Origin: Oceanobacillus rekensis
GTDB lineage: Bacteria > Bacillota > Bacilli > Bacillales > Amphibacillaceae
Length of the DNA: 64,000 bases
Reading direction: 5' to 3'
Assembly (NCBI RefSeq): GCF_002153375.1
Contig: NZ_MTBQ01000005.1
Location: 124,001 to 188,000, forward strand
The position numbers and the translations under genes were made by a program. Of the stretch, positions 53,711-62,351 are shown in pieces. Under the pieces are notes generated by a model. That model was given only the letters and a program-made list of their open reading frames with translations. It ran no database searches and was not told the origin of the DNA. Positions within the stretch are counted from its first letter, which is position 1, and every line of letters starts with the position of its first letter.

Positions 53711-53828
53711 TATCTCTTATCAAGAGTAGCTGAGGGACAGGCCCTATAAAAGCTCGGCAACCTTTTATGTTAAAGCATAGAAAGGTGCTAATTCCTGCAA
53801 AACGTTAATGTTTTGAAAGATGAGAGAG
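53711..53828 (+). ncRNA. SAM-I (S-box) riboswitch
   Basis: The core is unmistakable: CTTATCAAGAGTAGCTGAGG, GGCCCTAT, GCTCGGCAACC, AAGGTGCTAATTCCTGCA and the closing P1 strand GATGAGAG. When SAM is bound, the downstream terminator should form and switch off metQNI. Confidence 0.95.
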
Positions 53829-53862
53829 GACTTCTGTAATGATTACAATCCTCTCTTTCTTT
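53823..53862 (+). terminator. Riboswitch-controlled terminator
   Basis: AGAGAGGA / TCCTCTCT with inner dyad TGTAAT-G-ATTACA and a following TTCTTTTT tract. The 5' arm overlaps the P1 closing strand, as in S-box attenuators. Confidence 0.85.
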
Positions 53863-53914
53863 TTAAAGAGAGGCTATTTTATTTATATAAAACTATACAA
53901 CAGGAGGAAACAAA

Positions 53915-54730
53915 ATGAAGAATTTAGGAATTATTTTATCGATTATTTTATTAGCTGGAGTACTTGTTGCTTGTGGTGATGATGATTCTACTAGCACACT
54001 TAATGAGGATAAGATAGTGGTTGGTGTTACTGCTGGCCCACATGAACAAATTGTAGAAGTTGCTGCTGAGGTTGCTGCTGAAAACGGGCTTGAAGTTGAG
54101 GTAAAAGTATTCTCTGACTATGTCTTACCAAATACTGCTTTATCTGAGGGAGATTTGGATTTAAACAGCTATCAGCATGGACCATTCTTAGATCAATTTA
54201 ATGAAGACCATGGTACAGATTTAGTTCCTGTTGGTAATACGATTCTTAACCCAATGGGTGTTTATTCAGAAACATACGAAAGCATAGACGATCTACCTGA
54301 TGGAGCAACTTTCGGTCTGCCAAATGATCCAACAAACGGTGGACGCGCACTATTTATTTTAGAAGAAGCAGGTATGATTACATTGGAAGAAGGCAAGGAA
54401 GAGACTGCTTCCATCTATGATGTTGTAGATAATCCGAAGAACTTAGAATTTATTGAACTAGATGCTGCACAAATTCCACATCAACTTAGTGAAGTTGACG
54501 CAGCAGCAATTAATACGAATTTTGCTTTAGGAGCGGGAATTAACCCGAAAGAGGATTCTATTTTATTAGAATCAACCAACTCTCCATATGTAAACTTTAT
54601 CGTCGTACGTGCTGAAAATGAAAATGACCCCGTCGTTGAAAAATTCGTTCAAGCATATCAATCCGATAAAGTAAAAGCATTTATTGAAGAAGAGTTTCAA
54701 GGTTCTGTTATACCAAGCTGGGATGAATAA
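53915..54730 (+). CDS. metQ: Methionine ABC transporter substrate-binding lipoprotein MetQ
   Basis: A 271-residue NlpA-family lipoprotein with lipobox LVAC (Cys20). Blocks VGVTAGPHEQI, LDLNSYQHGPFLDQF, GLPNDPTNGGRAL and AAINTNFA match MetQ. It binds D- or L-methionine for the MetNI importer. The S-box upstream ties it to SAM starvation. Confidence 0.95.
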   Translation: MKNLGIILSIILLAGVLVACGDDDSTSTLNEDKIVVGVTAGPHEQIVEVAAEVAAENGLEVEVKVFSDYVLPNTALSEGDLDLNSYQHGPFLDQFNEDHGTDLVPVGNTILNPMGVYSETYESIDDLPDGATFGLPNDPTNGGRALFILEEAGMITLEEGKEETASIYDVVDNPKNLEFIELDAAQIPHQLSEVDAAAINTNFALGAGINPKEDSILLESTNSPYVNFIVVRAENENDPVVEKFVQAYQSDKVKAFIEEEFQGSVIPSWDE

Positions 54731-54737
54731 GTAAACA

Positions 54738-54773
54738 AAGAATGTTGCGACAATTGGAGCAACATTCTTTTTC
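54738..54773 (+). terminator. Hairpin between metQ and metN
   Basis: AGAATGTTGC / GCAACATTCT followed by T5. Probably partial termination, favouring metQ expression. Confidence 0.7.
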
Positions 54774-54792
54774 AGGAAGGAATGTAGGTTAA

Positions 54793-55809
54793 ATGATCAA
54801 ATTAGAAGGCATCACGAAAACATTCCCATCTAAGAATGGGAATGTAACAGCTGTAAATAATGTTAACCTTCATGTGAAAAAGGGAGAAATCCACGGTGTT
54901 ATTGGCTATAGTGGTGCAGGGAAAAGTACATTAATTAGACTTGTCAATTTACTAGAAAAACCGACAAGTGGAAGCGTGTCGATTAAGGGAACTGAATTGA
55001 CATCACTAACACCAGAAAAGCTACGCCAGACCCGACAAAAGATGGGCATGATTTTTCAACACTTTAACCTAATGAAAACGGCAACCGTTTATGACAATAT
55101 TGCAACTCCGTTAAAGCTTCTCGGTTATGATAAACATGAAGTGAAAAAACGTGTTGAAAAGTATCTAAAGATTGTTGATTTATTCGAAAAGCAAAAAAGC
55201 TATCCCTCCGAACTATCTGGTGGGCAAAAGCAACGGGTAGCAATTGCTAGAGCATTATCGCAAGAACCAGAGATTCTGCTAAGCGACGAAGCAACAAGTG
55301 CGCTCGATCCGGAAACAACAAATTCAATCCTCGACCTACTCTTGAAAATTAATGAAGAGCTCGGGATAACAATTTTACTTATTACTCATGAAATGAATGT
55401 TATACAGAAAATTTGTGATTACGTGTACGTGCTTGAAAATGGTGAAATCATCGAAGAAAGCTCAAGTATAGAATTGTTCACAAATCCTCGTAAACAAACG
55501 ACGAAGAAATTTTTAGATACCATTTCCCAACGTAAATTATCAGCATCACTGATTTCCCAATTAAAGCTCAATGGTACGGTAACAAGACTTACATTTATTG
55601 GCGAAAACACAGGCCAACCATTGCTTGCTCAAGTAAGTCAGAAATTTGGCGTAGAACCAAATATTCTAACTGCAAATATTATGGAGTTGAAAAATGGCAT
55701 CGTTGGAAACTTAGTCATTCACCTCGTTGGTGAAGCAGAACAAATTAATGCGTCCTTACAATTCCTGAACAATCAAGGTGTGACAACAGTAGAAGTGGAG
55801 GGTGAGTAA
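54793..55809 (+). CDS. metN: Methionine ABC transporter ATP-binding protein MetN
   Basis: A 338-residue ATPase: Walker A GYSGAGKST (about 38), signature LSGGQKQR, Walker B with ILLSDEATSALDPETT, and a C-terminal NIL domain (about 265-338) that senses methionine in the cytoplasm and inhibits transport. It drives MetI and is preceded by CAGGAAGGAATG. Confidence 0.95.
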   Translation: MIKLEGITKTFPSKNGNVTAVNNVNLHVKKGEIHGVIGYSGAGKSTLIRLVNLLEKPTSGSVSIKGTELTSLTPEKLRQTRQKMGMIFQHFNLMKTATVYDNIATPLKLLGYDKHEVKKRVEKYLKIVDLFEKQKSYPSELSGGQKQRVAIARALSQEPEILLSDEATSALDPETTNSILDLLLKINEELGITILLITHEMNVIQKICDYVYVLENGEIIEESSSIELFTNPRKQTTKKFLDTISQRKLSASLISQLKLNGTVTRLTFIGENTGQPLLAQVSQKFGVEPNILTANIMELKNGIVGNLVIHLVGEAEQINASLQFLNNQGVTTVEVEGE

Positions 55810-55810
55810 A

Positions 55811-56473
55811 ATGGAAGCATTTATTCAAGATTGGTTACCTATTATCGGACAATCCGTCATCGAAACATTCCAGATGGTAATTATTTCACTGTTTTTCGCG
55901 ATATTAATTGGTGTCCCATTAGGAATTCTCATCGTCCTTACACGCCCCGGTCAAGCGATGGCAAATAAAGTGGTCTACCAGCTGCTCAATTTATTCATAA
56001 ATATTGTCCGCTCGATTCCATTTATTATTCTATTGTTCTTTATTTTACCATTCACCAAGTTTTTAGTTGGAACAACGATTGGAGTCCAGGGCGTTATCGT
56101 TCCACTCGTTATTTATACAGCACCATATATTGCTAGATTACTAGAAACCTCCTTACTAGAGGTGGATAGTGGAGTAATTGAAGCTTATAAAGCAATGGGG
56201 ATTAAAACAAGACAAATTATTTGGAATGTGATGCTTAGAGAGGCACGTCCATCCATTATTTTAGGTTTAACCATTGCAACTGTCAGCCTAATCGGTGCTA
56301 CTGCAATGGCAGGCCTCGTTGGAGCAGGTGGACTCGGAGATCTTGCATATCGTTTCGGACATTTACGATATGAAGTGGATGTTATGTACGCTACTGTATT
56401 TATTCTAATTGTACTCGTTCAAGGAATTCAATCCCTTGGCAACAGACTCGCTGCACGTTTAAAAAAGGATTAA
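55811..56473 (+). CDS. metI: Methionine ABC transporter permease MetI
   Basis: A 220-residue membrane protein with five to six helices and the MetI EAA region (EAYKAMGIKTRQIIWNVMLR), plus GATAMAGLVGAGGLGDLAYR. ATG 55811 lies 2 bp after metN with GGAGGGTGA upstream; a GTG at 55802 inside metN is an alternative. Confidence 0.95.
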   Translation: MEAFIQDWLPIIGQSVIETFQMVIISLFFAILIGVPLGILIVLTRPGQAMANKVVYQLLNLFINIVRSIPFIILLFFILPFTKFLVGTTIGVQGVIVPLVIYTAPYIARLLETSLLEVDSGVIEAYKAMGIKTRQIIWNVMLREARPSIILGLTIATVSLIGATAMAGLVGAGGLGDLAYRFGHLRYEVDVMYATVFILIVLVQGIQSLGNRLAARLKKD

Positions 56474-56487
56474 TAATCTATATTCAA

Positions 56488-56537
56488 AAAGGCGGATGAA
56501 AAGGACTGCATCAGTCTTTTTCACCGGCCCTTTTGAA
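56488..56537 (+). terminator. Imperfect hairpin between metI and the hydratase gene
   Basis: AAAAAGGCGGATGAAAAGGACT pairs imperfectly with AGTCTTTTTCACCGGCCC around GCATC. Lacks a clean T tract; could be a weak terminator, so co-transcription beyond metI is possible. Confidence 0.45.
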
Positions 56538-56565
56538 CAACCTTTAATTGGAGGTATTAAAACAT

Positions 56566-57342
56566 ATGTCTAAACAACTTTATATTGAACGGGATGGTGC
56601 GATTGCATCCATCATCATTAACCGTCCTGAAAAAAAGAACTGTTTCTCACTTGCTATGTTTCAAAGATTAGAAGAATTACTGGATGAACTCAAAAAGGAT
56701 AACTCTATCAAGCTCCTTATTGTTCGTGGTGTAGATGAAACTTCTTTCTCTGCAGGGGCAGACATAACGGAGTTTCTCGAAGTGCGATTACATGCAGAAA
56801 AGGCAAAAGCTTATAACGATTTTGCACTCGGAGCAATCGAAAAGCTATACCGTTTTCCTCGTCCGACCATTGCGATGATCCAAACACTGGCAATCGGTGG
56901 TGGCCTTGAGCTAGCAAATTCTTGTGACTTTCGATTTGCTACGACAGGTAGTAAATTAGGTATCACTTCTGCAAACATCGGCATTGTTTATAATCTATCA
57001 AGTACGAAACGACTATATAACTTAATCGGAGCTTCTAAGGCAAAGGAATTACTATATACAGCAAAGCTAATTACCGCAGAAGAAGGGCAAGACATTGGCT
57101 TAATTGATTATGTATGTACACCGGAGGAAATTGAGGGGGAAGTAAACACATTGGCTCAGCGTATACTTAAGAAATCTCCGGTAGCTAACTCCGGGATTAA
57201 ACAAGTCATTCAATCGATTGTCGATGGAGATAATGAAGAAACCGATGCTATTTCAAACGTCATTCTGGAATCATATAGCTCTGACGATTATATGGAAGGT
57301 ATCCAAGCTTTCATAGAGAAAAGAAAGCCGAAATTCTTATAA
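56566..57342 (+). CDS. Enoyl-CoA hydratase/isomerase family protein
   Basis: A 258-residue crotonase-fold enzyme: IIINRPEKKNCFSLAMF, SFSAGADITEF oxyanion block, IGGGLELANSCDFRFA. In the second block Gly and a downstream Leu-Glu fit CoA-ester binding, with the catalytic acidic position occupied by Leu in GIVYNLSS, so hydratase versus other crotonase chemistry is uncertain. ATG 56566 follows GGAGGT. It is the first of three metabolic genes after metQNI. Confidence 0.88.
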   Translation: MSKQLYIERDGAIASIIINRPEKKNCFSLAMFQRLEELLDELKKDNSIKLLIVRGVDETSFSAGADITEFLEVRLHAEKAKAYNDFALGAIEKLYRFPRPTIAMIQTLAIGGGLELANSCDFRFATTGSKLGITSANIGIVYNLSSTKRLYNLIGASKAKELLYTAKLITAEEGQDIGLIDYVCTPEEIEGEVNTLAQRILKKSPVANSGIKQVIQSIVDGDNEETDAISNVILESYSSDDYMEGIQAFIEKRKPKFL

Positions 57343-57356
57343 AGGGGTGAACCGTG

Positions 57357-58499
57357 ATGACATCAATAAAGAAAAGTGATTCATTTATCGATCGTCTCGT
57401 TTCATCTGAGTCATTCCCTTTTAGTGCAGAGGAATTAGAAGCAGCAGCCAAAGAAAAGATATCTACTGAAGCATTCGGTTATACCCGTTCGGGAGCTGGT
57501 GGTGAGGAAACATTAAGAAAGAACATCACTTCTTTTGAAAAATACGCTATCGTTCCAAAATATTTAAACGATGTGTCTGTTGCGGATACAAGCATAGAAT
57601 TATTTGGCCATACATATGCACATCCGTTTCTACTCGCGCCTGTTGGAATGCTGAAAATCACGCACGAGGATGCTGAAATTGCTGTCTCAAAGGCAGCTGC
57701 AACATACGATGTGCCATTTATTCAAAGCACGGTGTCCAGCTACTCCATCGAGGAAGTAGCTGCAGCTTCTGGCAAAAGTCCAAAGTGGTTTCAACTCTAC
57801 TGGTCCAATAATGAAAACATATCGTACAGTATGGTAAAAAGAGCGGAAGAAGCAGGTTATGAAGCGATTGTCTTAACGATAGATACTTTTATGTTTGGTT
57901 GGCGAGAAGAAGATATGCGAAATCGCTTCTCCCCGCTAAGAGAAGGTTATGGAAAGGCAAATTATATTACGGATAATGTCTTTTTATCTACCCTAGCACA
58001 TGATGATCATGAGTCGGTTATTCAAGAGATATTGCAAAATATTTACCATCCCACGCTTAATTGGAAGCATGTAGCTGAGCTGAAAAAGCGAACATCCCTA
58101 CCAATTTTATTAAAGGGAGTCTTACATCCAGCAGATGCTAGAGTTGCAATGGAAAGTGGTGTCGATGGAATTATCGTTTCCAATCATGGTGGTCGTCAGC
58201 TGGATGGGGTTATTTCCAGTATTGATGCGCTCTCAAGCATTGCAGAAGAAGTTGGCGGAGCAATTCCTGTCTTGCTTGATAGCGGAATTCGCCGCGGAGC
58301 AGATGTCGTGAAAGCACTCGCCTTAGGTGCAGATGCTGTATTATATGGAAGACCATATGTATATGGGCTAGCAATTGATGGACAAACTGGTGTAGAAAAA
58401 GTACTATCAAATTTTATTCAAGAAACAAAGATTTCCCTCGCACTTTCTGGTGCATCCAGTGTGAAGGCAGCTCGAAATATACAAGTGGTAAAGCAATAA
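57357..58499 (+). CDS. FMN-dependent alpha-hydroxy-acid oxidase/dehydrogenase (lactate 2-monooxygenase-like)
   Basis: A 380-residue TIM-barrel flavoenzyme: LLAPVGML, FQLYWSNN, LTIDTFMFGWR, then LKGVLHPADARVAMESG and SNHGGRQLDG, which carries the catalytic His and FMN-binding Arg, and LLDSGIRRGADVVKALALGA. It oxidises a 2-hydroxy acid to the keto acid. The longer N-terminus and GWREED region resemble lactate 2-monooxygenases. ATG 57357 is 14 bp after the hydratase gene with AAAGGGGTGA upstream, so the genes are coupled. Confidence 0.9.
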   Translation: MTSIKKSDSFIDRLVSSESFPFSAEELEAAAKEKISTEAFGYTRSGAGGEETLRKNITSFEKYAIVPKYLNDVSVADTSIELFGHTYAHPFLLAPVGMLKITHEDAEIAVSKAAATYDVPFIQSTVSSYSIEEVAAASGKSPKWFQLYWSNNENISYSMVKRAEEAGYEAIVLTIDTFMFGWREEDMRNRFSPLREGYGKANYITDNVFLSTLAHDDHESVIQEILQNIYHPTLNWKHVAELKKRTSLPILLKGVLHPADARVAMESGVDGIIVSNHGGRQLDGVISSIDALSSIAEEVGGAIPVLLDSGIRRGADVVKALALGADAVLYGRPYVYGLAIDGQTGVEKVLSNFIQETKISLALSGASSVKAARNIQVVKQ

Positions 58500-58546
58500 T
58501 TTTACACAACAGGTATTTGACAAAATTTAGTTAAGGAGTGTACATC

Positions 58547-59737
58547 ATGGAACAGGCATTAAAAGGCATGAAAGTAGTTGATTTATCTCAGGTTTTAGCA
58601 GGACCATACTGCACAATGGTCTTAGGTGATATGGGTGCAGATGTTATTAAAATAGAGAAATATCCAATCGGCGATGACACAAGGTCAATGGGGCCATATA
58701 TCGATGAAGAAAGCTATATGTACATGATGGTTAACCGAAATAAAAGAGGCATGTGTCTCAATTTGAAAAATGAAGCAGGTTTAAATGTTTTATATGACCT
58801 CATCAAAGATGCCGATGTCTTTGTAGAAAACTATCGACCAGGTACAACGAAAAAGCTTGGCATTGATTATGACACGTTAAAAGAAATCAATCCTAACCTT
58901 ATCTATTGTTCCATCTCTGGCTACGGCCAAACCGGACCATATCATAAAAAGGGCGGATTTGATATTATGGCTCAAGGCCTTTCTGGTATGATCGATATGA
59001 CTGGTGATAAAGAAGGTAAACCTGCCAAAGTTGGAATTGCTATTCATGATATTGCTGCAGCAGAAACCGCCATTCAATCGATACTCACTGCCTACATCCA
59101 TCGCCTTAAAGGTGGAAAAGGGCAATACATTGACATTTCACTCGTCGACTCTGGGCTAGCATGGACAGTTTGGGAGGCCGCTGCATACTTCGGTGAAGGT
59201 GAAGTTGCAAGTCGTAACGGAACGGCACACCGGGTCTCTGCGCCATATCAAGGTTTTAAAACGAAAGATGGCTTTATCCTAATCGGAGCAGGGAACCAGA
59301 AGCTATGGGAAAATTTATGTCGCTATGTTCTTAAGAAGCCGGAATGGATCCAGGAGCAACGCTTTTTAACAAACAGCATACGGGCAAAAAACGTGGCAGA
59401 GCTTGAAGCAGAAATGGAGCAAGTACTGACAATCGAATCAAGTAATTACTGGCTTGACCTATTAGATACACACGGTATTCCATCTGGTCCAATCTTATCC
59501 TATGATCAAACGTTAAATAACGAACAGATTAAATCGCGTAACATGATCTTAGATTACGAACATCCCGTTGGCGGTTCCATGAAGACGCTCGGATTCCCTG
59601 CTAAATTTTCCGAAACACCTGGAAGACTAGCAAAGCCTGCACCACTTCTCGGACAGCATAACAAAGAAGTCTTAACAGAACTCGGATACACAACTGAAAC
59701 GATTGAACAACTAGTTGATGACGCAATACTAAGGTAG
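58547..59737 (+). CDS. CoA-transferase family III (CaiB/BaiF)
   Basis: A 396-residue family III CoA-transferase: LKGMKVVDLSQVLAGPYCTM, LGDMGADVIKIEKYPIGDD with the catalytic Asp region further on (GGFDIMAQGLSGMID), and QYIDISLVDSGLAW. It moves CoA between carboxylic acids. ATG 58547 follows AAGGAGTG; the GTG nine bases earlier is less likely. The TAG stop is part of GTAG of the following REP. With the hydratase and oxidase it forms a small acid-degradation set. Confidence 0.92.
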   Translation: MEQALKGMKVVDLSQVLAGPYCTMVLGDMGADVIKIEKYPIGDDTRSMGPYIDEESYMYMMVNRNKRGMCLNLKNEAGLNVLYDLIKDADVFVENYRPGTTKKLGIDYDTLKEINPNLIYCSISGYGQTGPYHKKGGFDIMAQGLSGMIDMTGDKEGKPAKVGIAIHDIAAAETAIQSILTAYIHRLKGGKGQYIDISLVDSGLAWTVWEAAAYFGEGEVASRNGTAHRVSAPYQGFKTKDGFILIGAGNQKLWENLCRYVLKKPEWIQEQRFLTNSIRAKNVAELEAEMEQVLTIESSNYWLDLLDTHGIPSGPILSYDQTLNNEQIKSRNMILDYEHPVGGSMKTLGFPAKFSETPGRLAKPAPLLGQHNKEVLTELGYTTETIEQLVDDAILR

Positions 59738-59808
59738 GGACAAGGGGACAGGCACCTGTGGTGCACCCCAAAAGTTGGAGTTAGAATCTAACTTTTGGGG
59801 TGTTTATT

Positions 59809-60375
59809 GTGGTCAAAAAATATAGTGATAGTTTAAAGCTAAAGGTAGTAAGAGATTACCAAGAAGGATATCTAGGATTTAGACGTGTAGCCAAGAAACA
59901 TGGTATACAGTCAAAATCCCAAGTTGAAAGATGGGTAAAATTATATGAGAAGTTTGGTGAGGAAGGAATAATAAGTAAGAAAAATAAAGAAACTTATTCT
60001 GTTCATTTTAAGCTGGATGTATTAAGCTTTATAAAGAGAACAGGTTCTTCAGAGACGGAAGCAGCCCTTCATTTTGGGCTGAAACACCCCACGCTGATAG
60101 CTTCATGGAAGAAAGCTTTTCGTGAGGGTGGTGCTGAAGCCCTGGACAGATCGAAAGGACGGTCTCCCATGTCTGATACATCTAAGAATAGAAAAAACAA
60201 GCAAATAGAAGGAAAAAACATGACAGACAAACAAAAATTAGAAAGAGAAAACGAGCTTCTTCGTTTAGAGGTAGAATACTTAAAAAAGTTGCGAGCTTTT
60301 CAGATGGATCCGGAAGGTTATCTCGAAAAGCACAGGCAGCGTTATCACTCGAACTCAAAGAAAAATTCCGATTAA
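59809..60375 (+). CDS. IS150-type OrfA, HTH DNA-binding protein
   Basis: A 188-residue protein with two HTH segments (YQEGYLGFRRVAKKHGIQSK and SSETEAALHFGLKHPTLIAS) and a C-terminal leucine-rich coiled coil (KLERENELLRLEVEYLKKL), the standard OrfA design. It recognises the IS ends and regulates transposition. GTG 59809 is preferred because GGGGTG lies 6 nt upstream; GTG 59800 is the alternative. Confidence 0.88.
   Translation: MVKKYSDSLKLKVVRDYQEGYLGFRRVAKKHGIQSKSQVERWVKLYEKFGEEGIISKKNKETYSVHFKLDVLSFIKRTGSSETEAALHFGLKHPTLIASWKKAFREGGAEALDRSKGRSPMSDTSKNRKNKQIEGKNMTDKQKLERENELLRLEVEYLKKLRAFQMDPEGYLEKHRQRYHSNSKKNSD
60282..60288 (+). promoter_or_regulatory. Programmed -1 frameshift signal of the IS
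   Basis: A AAA AAG in the LKKL codons of orfA. A -1 slip here enters the orfB frame, which is open without stops to 61202, giving the OrfAB transposase as in IS150. Confidence 0.85.
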
Positions 60376-61202
60376 AAGATGTTTTACACGTAGTCGGTAT
60401 TCCTGAATCCTCTTACCATTATCATATAAAAATGATGAAGAAGGAAAACCCAGATCAGGTACTAGAAGAACTTATCCAATCAATTTATGATGAAAACGAT
60501 AGAAATTATGGTTACCGTCGTATTTACCTAGCCTTGAGAAACAAAAAATATAAAGTGAATCATAAGAAGGTTCAACGAATCATGAAGAAATTAGGACTCC
60601 AAGGCAATAAGTTCTGGAGAAAAACACGCAAGTATAATTCTTACAAAGGTACCGTTGGAAAGGTTACAAAAAACCTTATTAATCGCCGATTTTATACAAA
60701 TGTTTCCTATCAAAAATTAACAACAGATATCACAGAATTTAAGTGTGCTGGGGGAGCAAAGTTATATTTAAATCCAATTATGGATATGTTTAATGGTGAA
60801 ATTCTTTCGTTTGGGATAAGTAAACGTCCAAATTTAGAACTTGTGATGGAACCCTTAAAGGAAGCTATAGAAATAGTAAAAGACTCAACGTACAGAACAA
60901 CGATTCATTCGGATCAAGGATGGCATTATCAACATAAAAAGTGGGTAAAAACACTTAAAAAAAATAGAGTTTTTCAAAGTATGTCCAGAAAAGGAAACTG
61001 TTTAGATAATTCACCAATCGAGAACTTTTTTGGTTTACTAAAACAGGAGATGTATCATGGAGAGGCCTTGTGTTCTTTTGAAGTATTAAAAAACAAGATT
61101 GAGAGATATATAGATTATTTTAATAACAAACGTATCAAGCAAAAATTGGCGGGAATGAGCCCGGTTCAATACCGCATTCACACCAGCCAATTAGCTGCTT
61201 AA
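60282..61202 (+). CDS. IS150-type OrfB, DDE transposase (made by -1 frameshift as OrfAB)
   Basis: The frame runs 306 codons from the slip site; an internal ATG at 60432 could give OrfB alone. It has an HTH_21 region (YGYRRIYLALRNKKYKVNHK) and the rve core with catalytic D (TTDITEF), D (HSDQGWHYQ) and E (SPIENFFGLLK). It cuts and joins the IS ends. The last residues (RIHTSQLAA) match the fragment at 53026. Confidence 0.93.
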   Translation, partial: KKVASFSDGSGRLSRKAQAALSLELKEKFRLKDVLHVVGIPESSYHYHIKMMKKENPDQVLEELIQSIYDENDRNYGYRRIYLALRNKKYKVNHKKVQRIMKKLGLQGNKFWRKTRKYNSYKGTVGKVTKNLINRRFYTNVSYQKLTTDITEFKCAGGAKLYLNPIMDMFNGEILSFGISKRPNLELVMEPLKEAIEIVKDSTYRTTIHSDQGWHYQHKKWVKTLKKNRVFQSMSRKGNCLDNSPIENFFGLLKQEMYHGEALCSFEVLKNKIERYIDYFNNKRIKQKLAGMSPVQYRIHTSQLAA

Positions 61203-61336
61203 TATAAACTCTAACTTTTGGGGGTCACATCAACCGCGTCCCAGAATATTTTTATGGTTTAGAGACTGAGTGTTAGATACACTTGGTCTTTTTTTTATGC
61301 CCGGCATGTCTCGGGACAGGTGCCCTTGTCCCTCTA

Positions 61337-61597
61337 TTATTGTTTCAAGTTATCCACTTTTTTATTTAAATCGGTCAATGATTCATGAATTTTGAAGAAT
61401 ATAATTAATAGTTCACAATAAACACGTGTAATTAGCGGTCCAACAATAATAGTAATGAGTCCTAAGATTACGGCAAATCCACCGTCAAGCATGATAATTA
61501 ATCCTGATAACACGGAAAATGCAACACCTATCCAAAATAAAACTTTAATGAGCGTGGGTGTTAACATTTTATCAAAACTGACAAATTCTTTAAACAT
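61337..61597 (-). CDS. DUF4282-family small membrane protein
   Basis: An 86-residue protein with two hydrophobic helices (about 18-38 and 42-62) and a helical charged tail (KIHESLTDLNKKVDNLKQ). It begins FKEFVSFDKMLTP as in DUF4282 proteins. Function unknown. The start follows AAGGGAGGGAC. Confidence 0.8.
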   Translation of the reverse strand: MFKEFVSFDKMLTPTLIKVLFWIGVAFSVLSGLIIMLDGGFAVILGLITIIVGPLITRVYCELLIIFFKIHESLTDLNKKVDNLKQ

Positions 61598-61771
61598 GCA
61601 AGTCCCTCCCTTAAATATGAATATGTATAAATGCTTCTTTCAAAATATCTTTTGCAACGCTAAATTTTTGCTAGCCACCTTTCTATTTCGTTTCAATTAT
61701 CATAACATTTTTTTGGGAATTAATGGTAGAAATTAACTATCCTATGCTACACAAAAACCCTAAACTTATGA

Positions 61772-61797
61772 GGGACACGGGGACAGGCACGCGTTCC
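61772..61797 (+). repeat. Solitary REP left hairpin
   Basis: GGGACACGGGGACAGGCACG and GTTCC; followed by GAAATACATCC and a relic tail (AGACCTCCATC) also seen at 17985 and 21615. No other gene in 61598-61925. Confidence 0.65.
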
Positions 61798-61925
61798 GAA
61801 ATACATCCTTGGATTTAGAATGAGAGGACAGACCTCCATCTTTCCCGATATTTGGTAAAATGGAAGTGGCTAAAAACAAAATTCGAGTTATTTTTCATGC
61901 TAATAAATAATAAGGGAGTGATTGA

Positions 61926-62309
61926 ATGGCAAATATTAGTCCAAACAAGGTATTTAATTTTTACAATGAAGTCCCCCTATCAGATTCGGTGGAAAAATTT
62001 ATATCGGAAAAAGAATCTGTGGAATTTTGTATAAAAACACTGCGGGACATAGCGGTTTTTACGGATAAAAGAATTTTAATTGCGGATAAACAGGGGATTA
62101 CAGGCAAGAAGGTAGAGTATTATTCCATACCTTTTAAAAGTATCGTTACCTACTCAATTGAGACGGCAGGAAGACTGGATTTAGATTCAGAGATTAAACT
62201 GACGCTGTCTGGTGGCTTAACGATCGAATTAAAATTTATGAAGGACAAGAATATGAATGAACTGTTATTAAAAACGTATGATTTAATTAATGAATTTATT
62301 ATTGAATAG
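61926..62309 (+). CDS. Bacterial PH-domain protein (YvbH/YokE-like)
   Basis: A 127-residue soluble protein matching short bPH domains: DIAVFTDKRILIADKQGITGKK, EYYSIPFKSIVTYSIETAG, LDSEIKLTLSGGLTIELKF. Function in bacteria is not established. ATG 61926 follows AAGGGAGTG. A REP element starts 43 bp after its stop. Confidence 0.8.
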   Translation: MANISPNKVFNFYNEVPLSDSVEKFISEKESVEFCIKTLRDIAVFTDKRILIADKQGITGKKVEYYSIPFKSIVTYSIETAGRLDLDSEIKLTLSGGLTIELKFMKDKNMNELLLKTYDLINEFIIE

Positions 62310-62351
62310 TAGTGGAAGGCTTTAGATGACGGAAGAGGGACGCGTGGGGGA

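Larger units (their letters stand above)
59757..61232 (+). mobile_element. Intact IS3-family (IS150 group) insertion sequence, 1476 bp
   Basis: Ends TGTGGTGCACCCCAAAAGTT and TGATGTGACCCCCAAAAGTT (reading inward) match at about 21 of 26 positions. A 3-bp direct repeat ACC flanks it (59754-59756, 61233-61235). It carries orfA, a slippery A AAA AAG and orfB with DDE residues, all intact, so it may be active. The left end also forms a perfect 13-bp stem (CACCCCAAAAGTT with its complement), overlapping the orfA ribosome site. Confidence 0.93.
59737..61332. repeat. REP element split by an IS150-type insertion
   Basis: GTAGGGACAAGGGGACAGGC is visible up to 59756; it resumes at 61233 with ACCGCGTCCC, the terminator (GACTGAGTGT / ATACACTTGGTC, T8) and a degenerate right end near 61313-61332. 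Removing the IS and one ACC duplication restores a normal REP hairpin. Confidence 0.9.
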
